Positions 1 through 9,813 of a stretch of 59,517 nucleotides of DNA are shown piece by piece. A program made the translations under genes and the position numbers. The notes below the pieces were generated by a model. That model was not told where the DNA came from. It worked only from the letters and a program-made list of their open reading frames with translations, and searched no databases. The DNA is from CAZAEL01 sp964484135 (GTDB taxonomy: Bacteria; Elusimicrobiota; Elusimicrobia; FEN-1173), in the NCBI GenBank assembly GCA_964484135.1, contig CAZAEL010000010.1, positions 1 through 59,517 on the forward strand. The letters run 5' to 3'. The first letter of the stretch is position 1. Each line of letters begins with the position of its first letter.

Positions 1-477
1 CCAGGCCACGGCCACGACGGGGGCGCCGGTCAGACGCGCGGCCGCCGCCACCCCCGGCTGCACGGAGCCGTAGGGCCCGCGGGGCCCGTCCGGGGTGAAG
101 CAGACCCTCTGCCCGGCCCGCACGCGGTTGACGATCTCCAACAGAGCGGGCCCGCCGCCGCGGCTGGAAGACCCCCGCACCGCCCGGAACCCGAAGCGTC
201 CGATGGCCCGGGCGATGAACTCCCCGTCACGACTGCGGCTCACCAGGGCGTTGACGCCCTCGCCCCGGTGCACGTACACCAGGAGGAGCTGGAAACGGTG
301 CCACAGGGCGTAGATCACGGGCTTGCCGGAGTCCAGGAGTTCGCGCGCGCCGGCGCCGTGGTGGAATGAAAAACGGGAGGTGACGCCCACCGTCTGAAGG
401 AAAACCCATCCCAGCCAGGACGCCAGCCAGGCCAGGAGGCGGTCCCGCGCGGACAGATGCTGGGCGCCTTCAACCAT
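1..477 (-). CDS. DUF374 lysophospholipid acyltransferase family protein (3' part outside window)
   Basis: Translating the minus strand from the ATG at 477 gives 159 codons, open to the window edge. The frame shows the acyltransferase signatures ALWHRF (residues 57-62), SRSRDGE (80-86), RGSSSRGG (101-108) and FTPDGPRGP (127-135), which match DUF374, a branch of the LPLAT/LpxL-like superfamily. Family members are thought to transfer acyl chains onto lipid A precursors or other lipids at the inner membrane. The WH at 59-60 takes the place of the usual H-x4-D catalytic histidine region. It follows the MetH-activation-like gene by 26 bp and is the last visible gene of the operon. I see no clear ribosome binding site before the ATG. 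The C-terminal part is missing only because the window ends. Confidence 0.82.
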   Translation of the reverse strand, partial: MVEGAQHLSARDRLLAWLASWLGWVFLQTVGVTSRFSFHHGAGARELLDSGKPVIYALWHRFQLLLVYVHRGEGVNALVSRSRDGEFIARAIGRFGFRAVRGSSSRGGGPALLEIVNRVRAGQRVCFTPDGPRGPYGSVQPGVAAAARLTGAPVVAVAW

Positions 478-503
478 AAAGGACGGGGGAGAGACGGCGG
501 CGG

Positions 504-1094
504 TCAGCGGCGGCGTTTGGCGGGCGGCCACCAGAGCACGTGCCCCGTCCGGGTGAAGCGGGGAGACAGGTGGCCCATTCCGTCCATTTGGATCTGGACC
601 TTGTCCGCCTCCAGGAGCGCCAAAATCTCCCGCTGGACCTCCGGCGAAGGGGCCGCGCGCTCCGACAACCCGCAGGACTCCTCCTTCGCCTCCTCGGAGA
701 TCAGGCGGTACACGAATTGGGCGGCCTGCTCCGCGGATTCCTCCCCGACGGACGTCAGGATCTGGCTGCGCAGGGCCTCGCCCCGCGACAGGGCGTCGCC
801 CAATTCCCCCTCCAGGGCGGGCCCGATGGTGGCGGCGTAGAACGTGACGGCCACGGGCTTGGCGCCGGACTCGTTGGCCGCGTCCCAGAGCGCGGCCGCC
901 CAGGCCGGGGACTCGGCCGGGCCGAAGGTGTCGTAGAGCGCGGCGGTGGAGTAAAACTCCGCCGCTTTCTTGATCTCGGATTCCACCGCTTTTTCCAGTT
1001 CGGGGGTGGTTTGGGCGTTGCCCAGGAGGGCCTTCAGGTTGCGCAGGACGGCGGAGGGACGGGGCTGAACGCGGAACTTTTTGATCTTTTTCAT
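504..1094 (-). CDS. small protein resembling the vitamin-B12-dependent methionine synthase activation domain
   Basis: A 196-residue soluble protein with no signal peptide or membrane segment. The middle, VTFYAATIGPALEGEL (about residues 83-98), followed by a helical stretch with EESAEQAAQF, and then SERAAPSPEVQREI and a late GMGHLSPR, follows the order of motifs in MetH activation domains (TIGP, then helix, then a SPGY-like segment, then a LxPxKS-like tail). In MetH that domain binds S-adenosylmethionine during reactivation of oxidised cobalamin. Here the SPGY tetrapeptide is not conserved (AAPS), so binding may be lost or altered. It sits 91 bp after secF and before the DUF374 gene. The homology is inferred from motif order by eye; a lineage-specific protein of unknown function is the alternative. 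Confidence 0.5.
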   Translation of the reverse strand: MKKIKKFRVQPRPSAVLRNLKALLGNAQTTPELEKAVESEIKKAAEFYSTAALYDTFGPAESPAWAAALWDAANESGAKPVAVTFYAATIGPALEGELGDALSRGEALRSQILTSVGEESAEQAAQFVYRLISEEAKEESCGLSERAAPSPEVQREILALLEADKVQIQMDGMGHLSPRFTRTGHVLWWPPAKRRR

Positions 1095-1185
1095 GGGACG
1101 GAGGGCCGCAGGCCGGAAGAAGTCTGTCCTTTCCTCGCCGCCGGAAAAAATGGCAACTCGGCCCGCCCGGACAGGGAGCCGCCGG

Positions 1186-2085
1186 CTACCGCGGCCGGGC
1201 GGCGCGGCGCGTCTGCCAATCGTACACCATGGGCGTGGCGATGAAAAGCGTCGAGTAGCTCCCGATCACGACGCCGACGGTCAGGGCGAGGGAGAAATCC
1301 CGGATCACCTCTCCCCCCGCGAACAGCAGGGACAGGAGCACGATGAACACGGTCAGGGAGGTGATGATGGTCCGGGACAGCGTCTCGTTCAGGGACCGGT
1401 TGATGATCTCCTCCAGGGTTTCCTTGCGCCGGGCCCGCATGTTTTCCCGGATGCGGTCGAAGATCACGATGGTGTCGTTGATGGAATAGCCCGCCAGGGT
1501 GAGCAGGGCCGCGATCACGGTCACGGACACTTCCCGGTTCGTGACGGACAAAAACCCCACGGTCAGGAACACGTCGTGGACGAGGGCGAACACGCCGGAC
1601 ACCCCCCAGATCCAATTCTTGAACCGGAAGGCCACGTAAACGACGATCCCCAGCATGGAAAAGAAGAAGGCGAAGAAGGACTGCTTCACCAGATACCGGC
1701 CGATCACGGGCCCCACGAACTCGGCCCGCCCCAGCTGAAAGGGGTTGTCGGGAAAGCTCTTCTTGATCGCGGCCTCGATCTGCCCGGACAGTTCCTCCTT
1801 GGCGTCGGACTTGCTCCGTACGATGATGGCGTTCCGGGCCGGCACGCTCTGGAGGTCCGTGGCCGGCAGGCCGGCGTCCGAAAGGGCCTTGCGCACGGCC
1901 TCCAGGGCCACCGGCTTCTGGAAGGTCCCCTCCAGGAGGGTGCCGCCGGTGAAGTCGATGCTGAAGTTGGGGCCCTTGCGCACGACCAGGGAGCCCGCGC
2001 TGACCAGGGCCAGCGCCGCGGACAGGCCGTAGAAGATTTTCCGGACTTTGATAAAGTTGAAGTTGGGTGTCTTGAAGAATTGCAT
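1186..2085 (-). CDS. secF: protein translocase subunit SecF
   Basis: A 299-residue polytopic membrane protein, the usual length for a separate SecF. An N-terminal transmembrane helix (about 19-37) precedes a periplasmic segment with the FSIDFTGGT motif (residues 41-49), typical of the SecD/SecF P1 base. The C-terminal half has five hydrophobic segments and the conserved GYSINDTIVIFDRIREN (residues 195-211), the RND-fold region involved in proton-driven pulling of secreted proteins through SecYEG. It lies 8 bp after secD in the order yajC-secD-secF, so the three are almost certainly co-translated. Nothing about the protein is unusual. Confidence 0.97.
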   Translation of the reverse strand: MQFFKTPNFNFIKVRKIFYGLSAALALVSAGSLVVRKGPNFSIDFTGGTLLEGTFQKPVALEAVRKALSDAGLPATDLQSVPARNAIIVRSKSDAKEELSGQIEAAIKKSFPDNPFQLGRAEFVGPVIGRYLVKQSFFAFFFSMLGIVVYVAFRFKNWIWGVSGVFALVHDVFLTVGFLSVTNREVSVTVIAALLTLAGYSINDTIVIFDRIRENMRARRKETLEEIINRSLNETLSRTIITSLTVFIVLLSLLFAGGEVIRDFSLALTVGVVIGSYSTLFIATPMVYDWQTRRAARPR

Positions 2086-2093
2086 GGGGGCCC

Positions 2094-3530
2094 CTATACG
2101 CTCAATTTCTGCACGTTGCGGTGCATGAACCAGAGATCATAAATCGTGTGCGTGACCACGATGGCCGTGAACATGGAGACCAAAAGGCCGAGGATGAGGG
2201 AGATGCCGAACCCCTTGACCGGGCCGGTCCCGAACTGGAACAGGAACAGCGCGGCCGTGACCGTGGTGAGGTTGCCGTCCAGGATGGCGGAGAAGGCCTT
2301 GTCGTATCCCTGGTCCACGGCCAGGCGCGGGGTCTTGCCCAGGCGAAGCTCCTCCCGGATGCGCTCGAAGATGAGCACGTTGGCGTCCACGGCCATGCCG
2401 ATGGTCAGGATGATGCCCGCGATGCCGGGCATGGTCAGGGTGGCGTGCAAGGCGGCCATGGCCGCCAGGAGCAGGAAGAGGTTCAGGGCCAGCGCCAGGT
2501 TGGCCAGAACGCCGGACCACTTGTAATAGACGGCCATGAACAGCATGACCAGCCCCAGCCCCACCCCGCAGGCCAGCATGCCGGCGCGGATGGAGTCCTC
2601 GCCCAGGGTGGGGCCCACGGTGCGCTCCTCGATCAGCTCCAGGGGCGCGGGCAGAGCGCCGGCCTGCAGCACGGTCTTCAAAAGCTTGGAATCCTCGGGC
2701 GTGAAGTTGCCCTCGATGATGGCGCGTCCGTCCGGGATGCGGGTGCGGATCACGGGCGCGGACTGGACCACGCCGTCCAGAACGATGGCCAGCTGTCTCT
2801 GGACGTTGGCCTCGGTCACGGCCGCGAACTGTTTGGCGCCTTCCGGGCTGAACTCCAGCGCCACCACGGGAAATCCTGAATAATCCCCGCCCATCTCCAC
2901 GCGGGCGTTGACCAGGGAGGAACCGGTCATCTCGGCCTTGTCCCGCACCAGGTAGAAGTCCCCCCCGTCCCGCCCGGCCAGGAGTTCGGTGCCCGGCGGG
3001 AGCAGAGGCTTGATCTCCTCCGGCATCTCCCCGGGATGCAGGGTGTCCGGCCCCAGCCCCAGCTCACGGGCCTTCAATTGCAGGGGGCCGAAGGCTTCGC
3101 CGAACTCCACGATGCGGAACTCCAGCAGCGCGGTGCGGCCGATCAAATCCTTGGCCTGTTCCCGGTCCTTCACGCCCGGCATCTGCACCACGATCCATTT
3201 CTGTCCCTGGGTGACGATGAGGGGCTCGGCCAGGCCGTATTGGTCGATGCGGTTCCGGATGATCTCCTTGGCCCGGTCGAGGGCCTCATGGACCGTCTCC
3301 ATCTTGTCGTCCGGCAACTGATCGGTCTTCAGCTCCAGCACCATGTGGATGCCGCCCTGCAGGTCCAGGCCGAGGTTCAGGATCTTCTCCACCAGAGGGT
3401 GACGGCGGAGGCGCATCTTTTCCTGCTCCTCCCGGCTGTGGCCGTACCAACGGAAGGTGGGGTACAGGTAAACGGACGCCACCACCAGGGTGACGAAGAT
3501 CAGGATGAGGCGCCAATAGGCTCTAGGCAT
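2094..3530 (-). CDS. secD: protein translocase subunit SecD
   Basis: A 478-residue SecD. After one N-terminal transmembrane helix, the motif LGLDLQGGIHMVLEL (about residues 53-67) marks the start of the large periplasmic region; the C-terminal part has five further hydrophobic segments with GMAVDANVLIFERIREEL (about 378-395), the counterpart of the SecF RND motif. With SecF it forms the proton-motive-force-driven accessory complex of SecYEG that completes translocation. It is 12 bp downstream of yajC and 8 bp upstream of secF. The length is typical for a SecD without SecF fusion. Confidence 0.97.
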   Translation of the reverse strand: MPRAYWRLILIFVTLVVASVYLYPTFRWYGHSREEQEKMRLRRHPLVEKILNLGLDLQGGIHMVLELKTDQLPDDKMETVHEALDRAKEIIRNRIDQYGLAEPLIVTQGQKWIVVQMPGVKDREQAKDLIGRTALLEFRIVEFGEAFGPLQLKARELGLGPDTLHPGEMPEEIKPLLPPGTELLAGRDGGDFYLVRDKAEMTGSSLVNARVEMGGDYSGFPVVALEFSPEGAKQFAAVTEANVQRQLAIVLDGVVQSAPVIRTRIPDGRAIIEGNFTPEDSKLLKTVLQAGALPAPLELIEERTVGPTLGEDSIRAGMLACGVGLGLVMLFMAVYYKWSGVLANLALALNLFLLLAAMAALHATLTMPGIAGIILTIGMAVDANVLIFERIREELRLGKTPRLAVDQGYDKAFSAILDGNLTTVTAALFLFQFGTGPVKGFGISLILGLLVSMFTAIVVTHTIYDLWFMHRNVQKLSV

Positions 3531-3542
3531 GGAAAAGCGGGA

Positions 3543-3956
3543 TCAGCTCTTGGCCGGGGCGGAGGATTCGGGCTCCTGGGCCGGGTCGCCGGCCACCAGT
3601 TCGGACACCGCCGCCTTGCTGACGAGGATCTTCACGTCCTCGTTGAGCTTCACCTCCAGCACCTTGCCCTTGACCGCGCTGACCGTGGCGTAGAACCCGC
3701 CCTGGGTCAGAACCCGGTCTCCCCGTTTCAGGTTGTCCAGCATCTTCTTGTGCTCCTTGGCCTGCTTCTGTTGGGGACGGATGAGAAGGAAATAGAAGAT
3801 GACGAAGATGAAGATCCACGGCGCCATGCCCAACAGGCCGCCCCCGAAGGGGCCGGACGCCCCGCCGGACGGCGCCGCCGGCGCCTCCGCCCAGGCCGGC
3901 GACGAAAGCGCCGCCGACAGAAAACCCGCTGCTCGCAAAACCGTTCCGTTGTTCAA
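3543..3956 (-). CDS. yajC: preprotein translocase subunit YajC
   Basis: A small inner-membrane protein with an N-terminal secretion-like segment ending near SPAWA, a transmembrane helix WIFIFVIFYFLL, and the YajC hallmark LIRPQQKQAKEHKKML directly after it. I prefer the TTG at 3956: it overlaps the stop of the HEAT gene as TTGA and has GGGAGG six bases upstream, giving 137 residues. An ATG at 3977 gives 144 residues but overlaps the preceding gene by 25 bp. YajC associates with SecDF and is the first gene of the yajC-secD-secF trio. The tail after about residue 115 (rich in Glu, Pro, Ala, Ser) is poorly conserved and probably disordered. Confidence 0.93.
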   Translation of the reverse strand: MNNGTVLRAAGFLSAALSSPAWAEAPAAPSGGASGPFGGGLLGMAPWIFIFVIFYFLLIRPQQKQAKEHKKMLDNLKRGDRVLTQGGFYATVSAVKGKVLEVKLNEDVKILVSKAAVSELVAGDPAQEPESSAPAKS

Positions 3957-5059
3957 CGCAAACCTCCCTGTTTCCATAAGGAAATGGCCGCGGCCAGCCG
4001 GACCCGTTCCTCCGGGTCGTCCAGCAACGGCGCCAGCGCTTCAGTCGTCTTGTCGTCCCTGAAAACCGCCAGGGCCTGGATCGCGCGCACGCGCGCGTCC
4101 GCGTCCCCCTGGCCCAAAAATTGGCTCAGCAACGGCCTCCCGGAATCGTCCTCCAGCCGGCCCAGGGCCTGGGCCGCGGCGATCTGGACCAGGCCGTTTT
4201 CGTCCTCCAGCAGGGGCCTCAGGGCGGGCGCCGCGCCTTTCTGGCCCAGCAGGCCCAGGGTCTCGGCCGCCAGCTCCCGCACGCGGGCGTCCCCGTCCTT
4301 GACCAGAGGCGCCGCCCACTGCCACGTGCCCGGGTTTTTCAGCCGCTGCAACCCCACAAGGGCGGCGGCCCGGACCGGCGGATAACTGTCCGTCAACGCC
4401 CGCAGGAAATGGTCCTGGCTGTTCGGGTCCGCGATGTCGGCCAAGGCCTCGGCCGCGGCCTGCCGCACGCCTTCGTCGGGATCGGCCAGGGCCGAGTGGA
4501 AAACGATCAGTTCCGTCTTGTCGCCCAGGCAGGCCAGCCCCACCGCGGCCGCGTCCCGGACCCGGGCGTCCTTGTCCTGCCGCGCCCGTTTCAAAGTGGC
4601 CCTGCCGGAGGCCTCCCCCAGCTTGCCCAGGGCCTTGGCCGCGGCGGAACGTTTCTTGGCCGCGGCGATGGACTGGAACTGGAAGAGGATGGGGTTCCCC
4701 CTGTCCAAGACCGGCGGGTTGTCCACGATCTCCTGCAGCGCCGCCGCGCCGGACAAATCCTTTTTGCGGGACAGGGACAGGGCCGCGGCGATGCGCACGT
4801 ATTCGTCCCGGTCCTTGAGCGCCTCCCGCAAGAGCGCCGTTTCCTTGGGAAAGCCCATGTCCCCCAGGGACGCGGCCGCGGCCTCCCGAACGGACGAACC
4901 TTCGCTTTGAAAAGCCGTTTCGATCGTCTGCCGGGCCTTTTGAAAGACCTCTTTCCGCACCCCGGCCCGGGAAGGGACGGCGGACAGGACCACAAGCGCG
5001 GCCAGAGAGGTCCGCAGGGAGGTCGAATTCCCCCCTTTTTTCAGGGGACTCTCACTCAT
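3953..5059 (-). CDS. secreted HEAT-repeat protein
   Basis: A 368-residue protein that is almost entirely helical HEAT/PBS-lyase-type repeats: recurring units such as VREAAAASLGDMG, VRIAAALSLSRK, VRDAAAVGLACLG, VRQAAAEALADIA, VRELAAETLGLLG and VRAIQALAVF at roughly 31-residue spacing. The start chosen is the ATG at 5059, which overlaps the tgt stop as ATGAGTGA and yields an N-terminal hydrophobic stretch (SLAALVVLSAVPSRAG) that looks like a signal peptide. Its partner is unknown; HEAT arrays are protein-binding scaffolds. Its place between tgt and yajC could reflect an envelope role, but that is only context. Confidence 0.82.
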   Translation of the reverse strand: MSESPLKKGGNSTSLRTSLAALVVLSAVPSRAGVRKEVFQKARQTIETAFQSEGSSVREAAAASLGDMGFPKETALLREALKDRDEYVRIAAALSLSRKKDLSGAAALQEIVDNPPVLDRGNPILFQFQSIAAAKKRSAAAKALGKLGEASGRATLKRARQDKDARVRDAAAVGLACLGDKTELIVFHSALADPDEGVRQAAAEALADIADPNSQDHFLRALTDSYPPVRAAALVGLQRLKNPGTWQWAAPLVKDGDARVRELAAETLGLLGQKGAAPALRPLLEDENGLVQIAAAQALGRLEDDSGRPLLSQFLGQGDADARVRAIQALAVFRDDKTTEALAPLLDDPEERVRLAAAISLWKQGGLR

Positions 5060-6235
5060 TTTCAGGCCGGTATTCCTCCAAAAATCGCTTCTTAAAAACG
5101 GCGAAATTCGAGTTTTCAATGGATTTTTGGATTTGCCGCAGGAAGTCTATCATAAAGGCCAAATTGTGTAAAGAGACGAGCCTCAGGGCCAAATATTCCC
5201 CGGCGCGGAACAGGTGGGAAAGGTACCTTCGCGAATAGCGCCGGCAGGCCAAGCAGGGGCAGTCCGGGTCAATGGGGCCCGGGTCCGCGCGGTACCGGGA
5301 ACCGCGCAGGTTGCGGGGGCCCTTCCAAGTCATGGCCTGGCCGTTGCGGCCGTTGCGCGTGGGCCACACGCAATCGAACATGTCCACGCCCCGCTCCACC
5401 GCTTCCAGGAGGTCCTCGGGTTTCCCCACGCCCATCAGGTACCGGGGCCGGTCCGAAGGCAGGCCGGCCACGCTGGCCTCCAGCATCTCCAGCAGAACGT
5501 CCCGCGGCTCTCCCACGGACAGGCCGCCCACCGCGTACCCGGGCAGGTCCAGCTCCAGGGTGCGCCGGACGCTTTCCCGCCGGAGATCGGGGTACGTGGC
5601 GCCCTGGACGATGGGAAAAAGCTGCGTGCGCGCCCGCCCGTTCTTCTCTCCCGCCCTTTCCCACTCGGCCTTGCAGCGGGCCGCCCAGCGCAGGGTGCGC
5701 TCCATCATGTCCCGGGCCGCGGCCTCGGACACGGGGTACGGCGGGCACTCGTCCAGGCACATGGCCACGTCCACGCCCATGCGGAGCTGGGCTCGGACCA
5801 CGCCCTCCGGCGTGAACAAATGCCGGGCCCCGTCCACGTGGGAGGAGAAGGTGACGCCCTCCTCGCTGATCTGCCGCCGGTTGGACAGGGAAAAGACCTG
5901 GAAGCCGCCCGAATCCGTGAGCAGGCACCGGTTCCAGGACATGAAGGCGTGGAGGCCGCCCGAGGACTCCAGCAAATCCACGCCGGGGCGCAGGTATAAA
6001 TGGTACGTGTTGGCCAGGATGATGTCGTATCCGAGGGATTCCAGGTCCTCGCTGGAGAGCGTTTTGACCGTGGCCTGGGTGCCCACGGGCATGAACACCG
6101 GCGTCTGGACCGTGCCGTGGGCCAGGCGCAGCTCGCCCCGGCGGGCGGCCGTGGACGTGTCCCGGGCCAGGACCCGAAAGATCCCCTTCCCTTGTTCCCT
6201 CTTGGCCGGGACGCGGCGGCGGACCGAAGACTTTT

Positions 6236-6239
<4 letters not shown>
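5052..6239 (-). CDS. tgt: queuine tRNA-ribosyltransferase (tRNA-guanine transglycosylase)
   Basis: A 395-residue Tgt. It exchanges guanine 34 of Asp, Asn, His and Tyr tRNAs for the queuosine precursor preQ1. Visible motifs: LTDSGGFQVFSL for base recognition, GGLSVGEP in the substrate pocket, FDCVWPTRNGRNG carrying the nucleophilic aspartate, and the zinc site CPCLACRRYSRRYLSHLF near the C-terminus. The frame stays open far upstream through queA, but that part is compositional noise; the ATG at 6239 overlaps the queA stop (ATGA) and starts a normal-length protein. With queA just upstream and queG at 29673, the window holds the last three steps of queuosine synthesis. Confidence 0.97.
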
Positions 6240-7348
<1,109 letters not shown>

Positions 7349-7356
7349 CTCTGGCC

Positions 7357-8544
7357 TCACCCGTAGATTTTTTTGACGGACACGTTCCGGTAATAAAACC
7401 GCAGGATGTCCTTGTGGCTCTTGCCGCGGTCCGCCATGCCCTTGGCCCCCCACTGGCACAGCCCCACCCCGTGCCCCCATCCCTTGCCCACGAAACGCCA
7501 GGCGGCGCGGGACTGGGACGCCGCCGTCCAAAAAGTGCTGCGCACCGCGCGTCCGTCCAGGATGTTGCGGAAGGGGTTGCCCCGCAGCTCCACCGTTCCC
7601 CGGGAGCCGGACACCCGGACCTCGTACGCGCGGCCCGAACGGGACCGGGACAGGATCCGCAGGGACCGGACCTCCCCCACGTCGTGGCCCGCGGCCTTGA
7701 GCCGGCGGGAAACGTCCTCCGGTTTCACGTCGGCCTTCCAGAAGAAACGGGGGGCGTCCCGGCACCACCGGCAACGGACCGCCTTCAAGTAGGGCTGGCC
7801 GCCGCCCTGCCACACGCTGTCCGCGTCCTCGGTGTGACCGCCGCAGCAGGAATGGAACACCGCGGTGATGGGCTCGTCCTGGTAAAGGACCGCCTCGCCG
7901 CGCGTCTCCCGCACGATCCGGTTGGTGACGTCCCGTTCCGAGGACCGTCCCCCGTACACCTGGCAGTGGGGTTCGGCGCAGAGGTCGTAGCCGTCCTGCC
8001 CGTGGCGGCCCCGGTTCCTCAGGGCGTAGGTCCGGCTGATCACGGCCTGGGCCTTGAGCGCCTCCGCGGGCCAGTCCGGGTTGGCCTCGTGCACCAGGAT
8101 GCCCTGGACGTAATCGTCCACGTCCAGGACGTTGACCACGGTCAGGCGGCCCGCGCCGCCCCACAAGACCTCCACCCGGCCGCGGTACGGCCGGCCGTTG
8201 ATCACGACGCTTTCCTCCGGGTCCAGCGGTTCCAGGATCGTCCGGCGACCGAAGGCCCGGGACCCGATTTGGATCCCGCCGGCCCCCGCGGTCACCGCCG
8301 CCTTCTGGGCCCAGGACAGACGGTGGCTTCCACCGTCGCTTTGCACCAGATACCGGCCGGGCCCCAGAGGGACGGAGGCGGCGCGCGTGAACAGCCCGAT
8401 CCGCACCCGGTCCGGCGCCGCGAAGGCGCGGACGGGCGGCCCTCCGGCCAGGAACGCCAGCGCCAGAAAAAATGTCCCGGCCGCGGGGCCGAAAGCCGGG
8501 CGCCGCCGGAAGATCCCGGCCTGGAGGAAACGGGGCCGGCGCAA
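7357..8544 (-). CDS. SpoIID/LytB domain protein (amidase-enhancer type)
   Basis: A roughly 395-residue exported protein: a signal-peptide-like stretch (GTFFLALAFLAGG) then a SpoIID domain. Seen motifs are LDVDDYVQGILVHEANPDWP, with the catalytic-type glutamate, then AQAVISRTYAL, CHQ-like CAEPHCQVYGG, HSCCGGHTED, and GKGWGHGVGLCQWGAKGMA near the end. SpoIID proteins are lytic transglycosylases acting on denuded peptidoglycan; in non-sporulating bacteria the family is linked to septal wall turnover. The start is uncertain: TTG at 8544 (after the DUF2905 stop) or TTG at 8604 (58-bp overlap). I prefer 8544. It sits in the conserved ruv-queA gene string. Confidence 0.88.
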   Translation of the reverse strand: MRRPRFLQAGIFRRRPAFGPAAGTFFLALAFLAGGPPVRAFAAPDRVRIGLFTRAASVPLGPGRYLVQSDGGSHRLSWAQKAAVTAGAGGIQIGSRAFGRRTILEPLDPEESVVINGRPYRGRVEVLWGGAGRLTVVNVLDVDDYVQGILVHEANPDWPAEALKAQAVISRTYALRNRGRHGQDGYDLCAEPHCQVYGGRSSERDVTNRIVRETRGEAVLYQDEPITAVFHSCCGGHTEDADSVWQGGGQPYLKAVRCRWCRDAPRFFWKADVKPEDVSRRLKAAGHDVGEVRSLRILSRSRSGRAYEVRVSGSRGTVELRGNPFRNILDGRAVRSTFWTAASQSRAAWRFVGKGWGHGVGLCQWGAKGMADRGKSHKDILRFYYRNVSVKKIYG

Positions 8545-8546
8545 GG

Positions 8547-8762
8547 TTATGGTTTCCCGAAGAAACGGAAGAGGAGCGTCAGGCCCAGGCTGAGGAGCAG
8601 GCAAGTGGTGAGCGGAAAATAAAAGGTGAAGTCGCCGCGCTTGATCAGGATGTCGCCCGGCAGGCGGCCCACGTACGGGAGGCGGGGCAGGACATGCAGG
8701 GCCGCGCCCGCCAGCAACAGCACCGCGCCCAGGAAGATCAGGCTTTTGGCCAGGGGCGCCAT
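8547..8762 (-). CDS. DUF2905 small membrane protein
   Basis: A 71-residue protein with two hydrophobic helices (SLIFLGAVLLLAGAAL and FPLTTCLLLSLGLTLLF) and between them the DUF2905 signature LGRLPGDI-like segment, here VGRLPGDILIKRGDFTFYFP. The function is unknown. In many bacteria it lies next to ruvB, as here: it starts 3 bp after the ruvB stop and ends 2 bp before the preferred SpoIID-like start. Both the domain pattern and the context support a real gene. Confidence 0.9.
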   Translation of the reverse strand: MAPLAKSLIFLGAVLLLAGAALHVLPRLPYVGRLPGDILIKRGDFTFYFPLTTCLLLSLGLTLLFRFFGKP

Positions 8763-8765
8763 GTC

Positions 8766-9812
8766 TTAAAGGAGGTCCGCTTGCTTGGCGCCCTTGGGCG
8801 GGGCCTTGCCCAGGTGGGCGTAGGCCGCGGGCGTGGCGGTGCGGCCCCGGGGCGTGCGCATCAGGAAACCCGCCTTGATGAGATAGGGCTCGTACACGTC
8901 CTCCAGGGTGTCCCGCTCCTCGCTGACCGCCACGGCGATGGTCTCCACGCCCACGGGCCCGCCGCCGAACTTTTCGACCACGACGGACAGGATCTTGCGG
9001 TCCACCGCGTCCAGGCCCTGCGCGTCCACCTCCAGCGCCTCCAGGGCCCGGCGCGTCACCTCGGGCGCGATGCGCCCCCCGGATTGCACCTCGGCGAAGT
9101 CCCGCACGCGGCGGAGCAGGCGGTTGGCGATGCGGGGCGTGCCCCGGGACCGGCGCGCGATCTCCCGCGCCGCCTCCGGGTCGATGGCCGCGGACAGGAT
9201 CTGGCTGGACCGCCGCACGATGGCGCCCAGGTCCTCCTCGCCGTAGAAATCCAGGTGCCCCAGGATGCCGAAGCGCTCCCGCAGGGGGCTCGTGAGGAGC
9301 CCGGCCCGCGTGGTGGCCCCCACCAGGGTGAAGCGCGGCAGGGGCAATTTGATGGTCTTGGCCGAAGGGCCCTGGCCGATGATGATGTCCAGGGAAAAGT
9401 CCTCCAGCGCGGGGTACAGCGCCTCCTCCACCGCGTGGTTCAGCCGGTGGATCTCGTCGATGAAGAACACGTCGCCCTCGCCCAGGCTGGTCAGGATGGC
9501 GGCCAGGTCCCCCACCCTTTCCAGGACGGGCCCCGAGGTTTGTCTCAGGTTCACGCCCATCTCCCGGGCGATGATGTGGGCCAAGGTGGTCTTGCCCAGC
9601 CCCGGGGGCGCGGAAAAGAGGCAGTGGTCCAGGGCCTCCTTGCGTTTGCGCGCCGCCTGGATGAAGACCTTCAGGTTCTGCTTGAGCTTTTCCTGGCCCA
9701 CGAACTCGTCCAGGTTCTGGGGCCGGAGCGTCACCTCCAGGGTCTCCTCCTCCGGCAGGGGGGCGCCGGCCAGGGGCGAGGCGGAACGGGCGGGATCCGG
9801 GGGAGAATTCAT
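8766..9812 (-). CDS. ruvB: Holliday junction branch migration ATPase RuvB
   Basis: A 348-residue AAA+ motor. The N-terminal RPQNLDEFVGQEKLK, Walker A PPGLGKTTLA, Walker B FFIDEIHRL, sensor GATTRAG and arginine-finger context LRERFG are all present, as is the C-terminal winged helix with TPRGR. RuvB hexamers pump DNA through the junction held by RuvA. The stop-start distance to ruvA upstream is 1 bp (9812/9814), and DUF2905 follows. The extra N-terminal 20 residues rich in Pro, Ser and Ala are variable in the family. Confidence 0.98.
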   Translation of the reverse strand: MNSPPDPARSASPLAGAPLPEEETLEVTLRPQNLDEFVGQEKLKQNLKVFIQAARKRKEALDHCLFSAPPGLGKTTLAHIIAREMGVNLRQTSGPVLERVGDLAAILTSLGEGDVFFIDEIHRLNHAVEEALYPALEDFSLDIIIGQGPSAKTIKLPLPRFTLVGATTRAGLLTSPLRERFGILGHLDFYGEEDLGAIVRRSSQILSAAIDPEAAREIARRSRGTPRIANRLLRRVRDFAEVQSGGRIAPEVTRRALEALEVDAQGLDAVDRKILSVVVEKFGGGPVGVETIAVAVSEERDTLEDVYEPYLIKAGFLMRTPRGRTATPAAYAHLGKAPPKGAKQADLL

Positions 9813-9813
9813 G

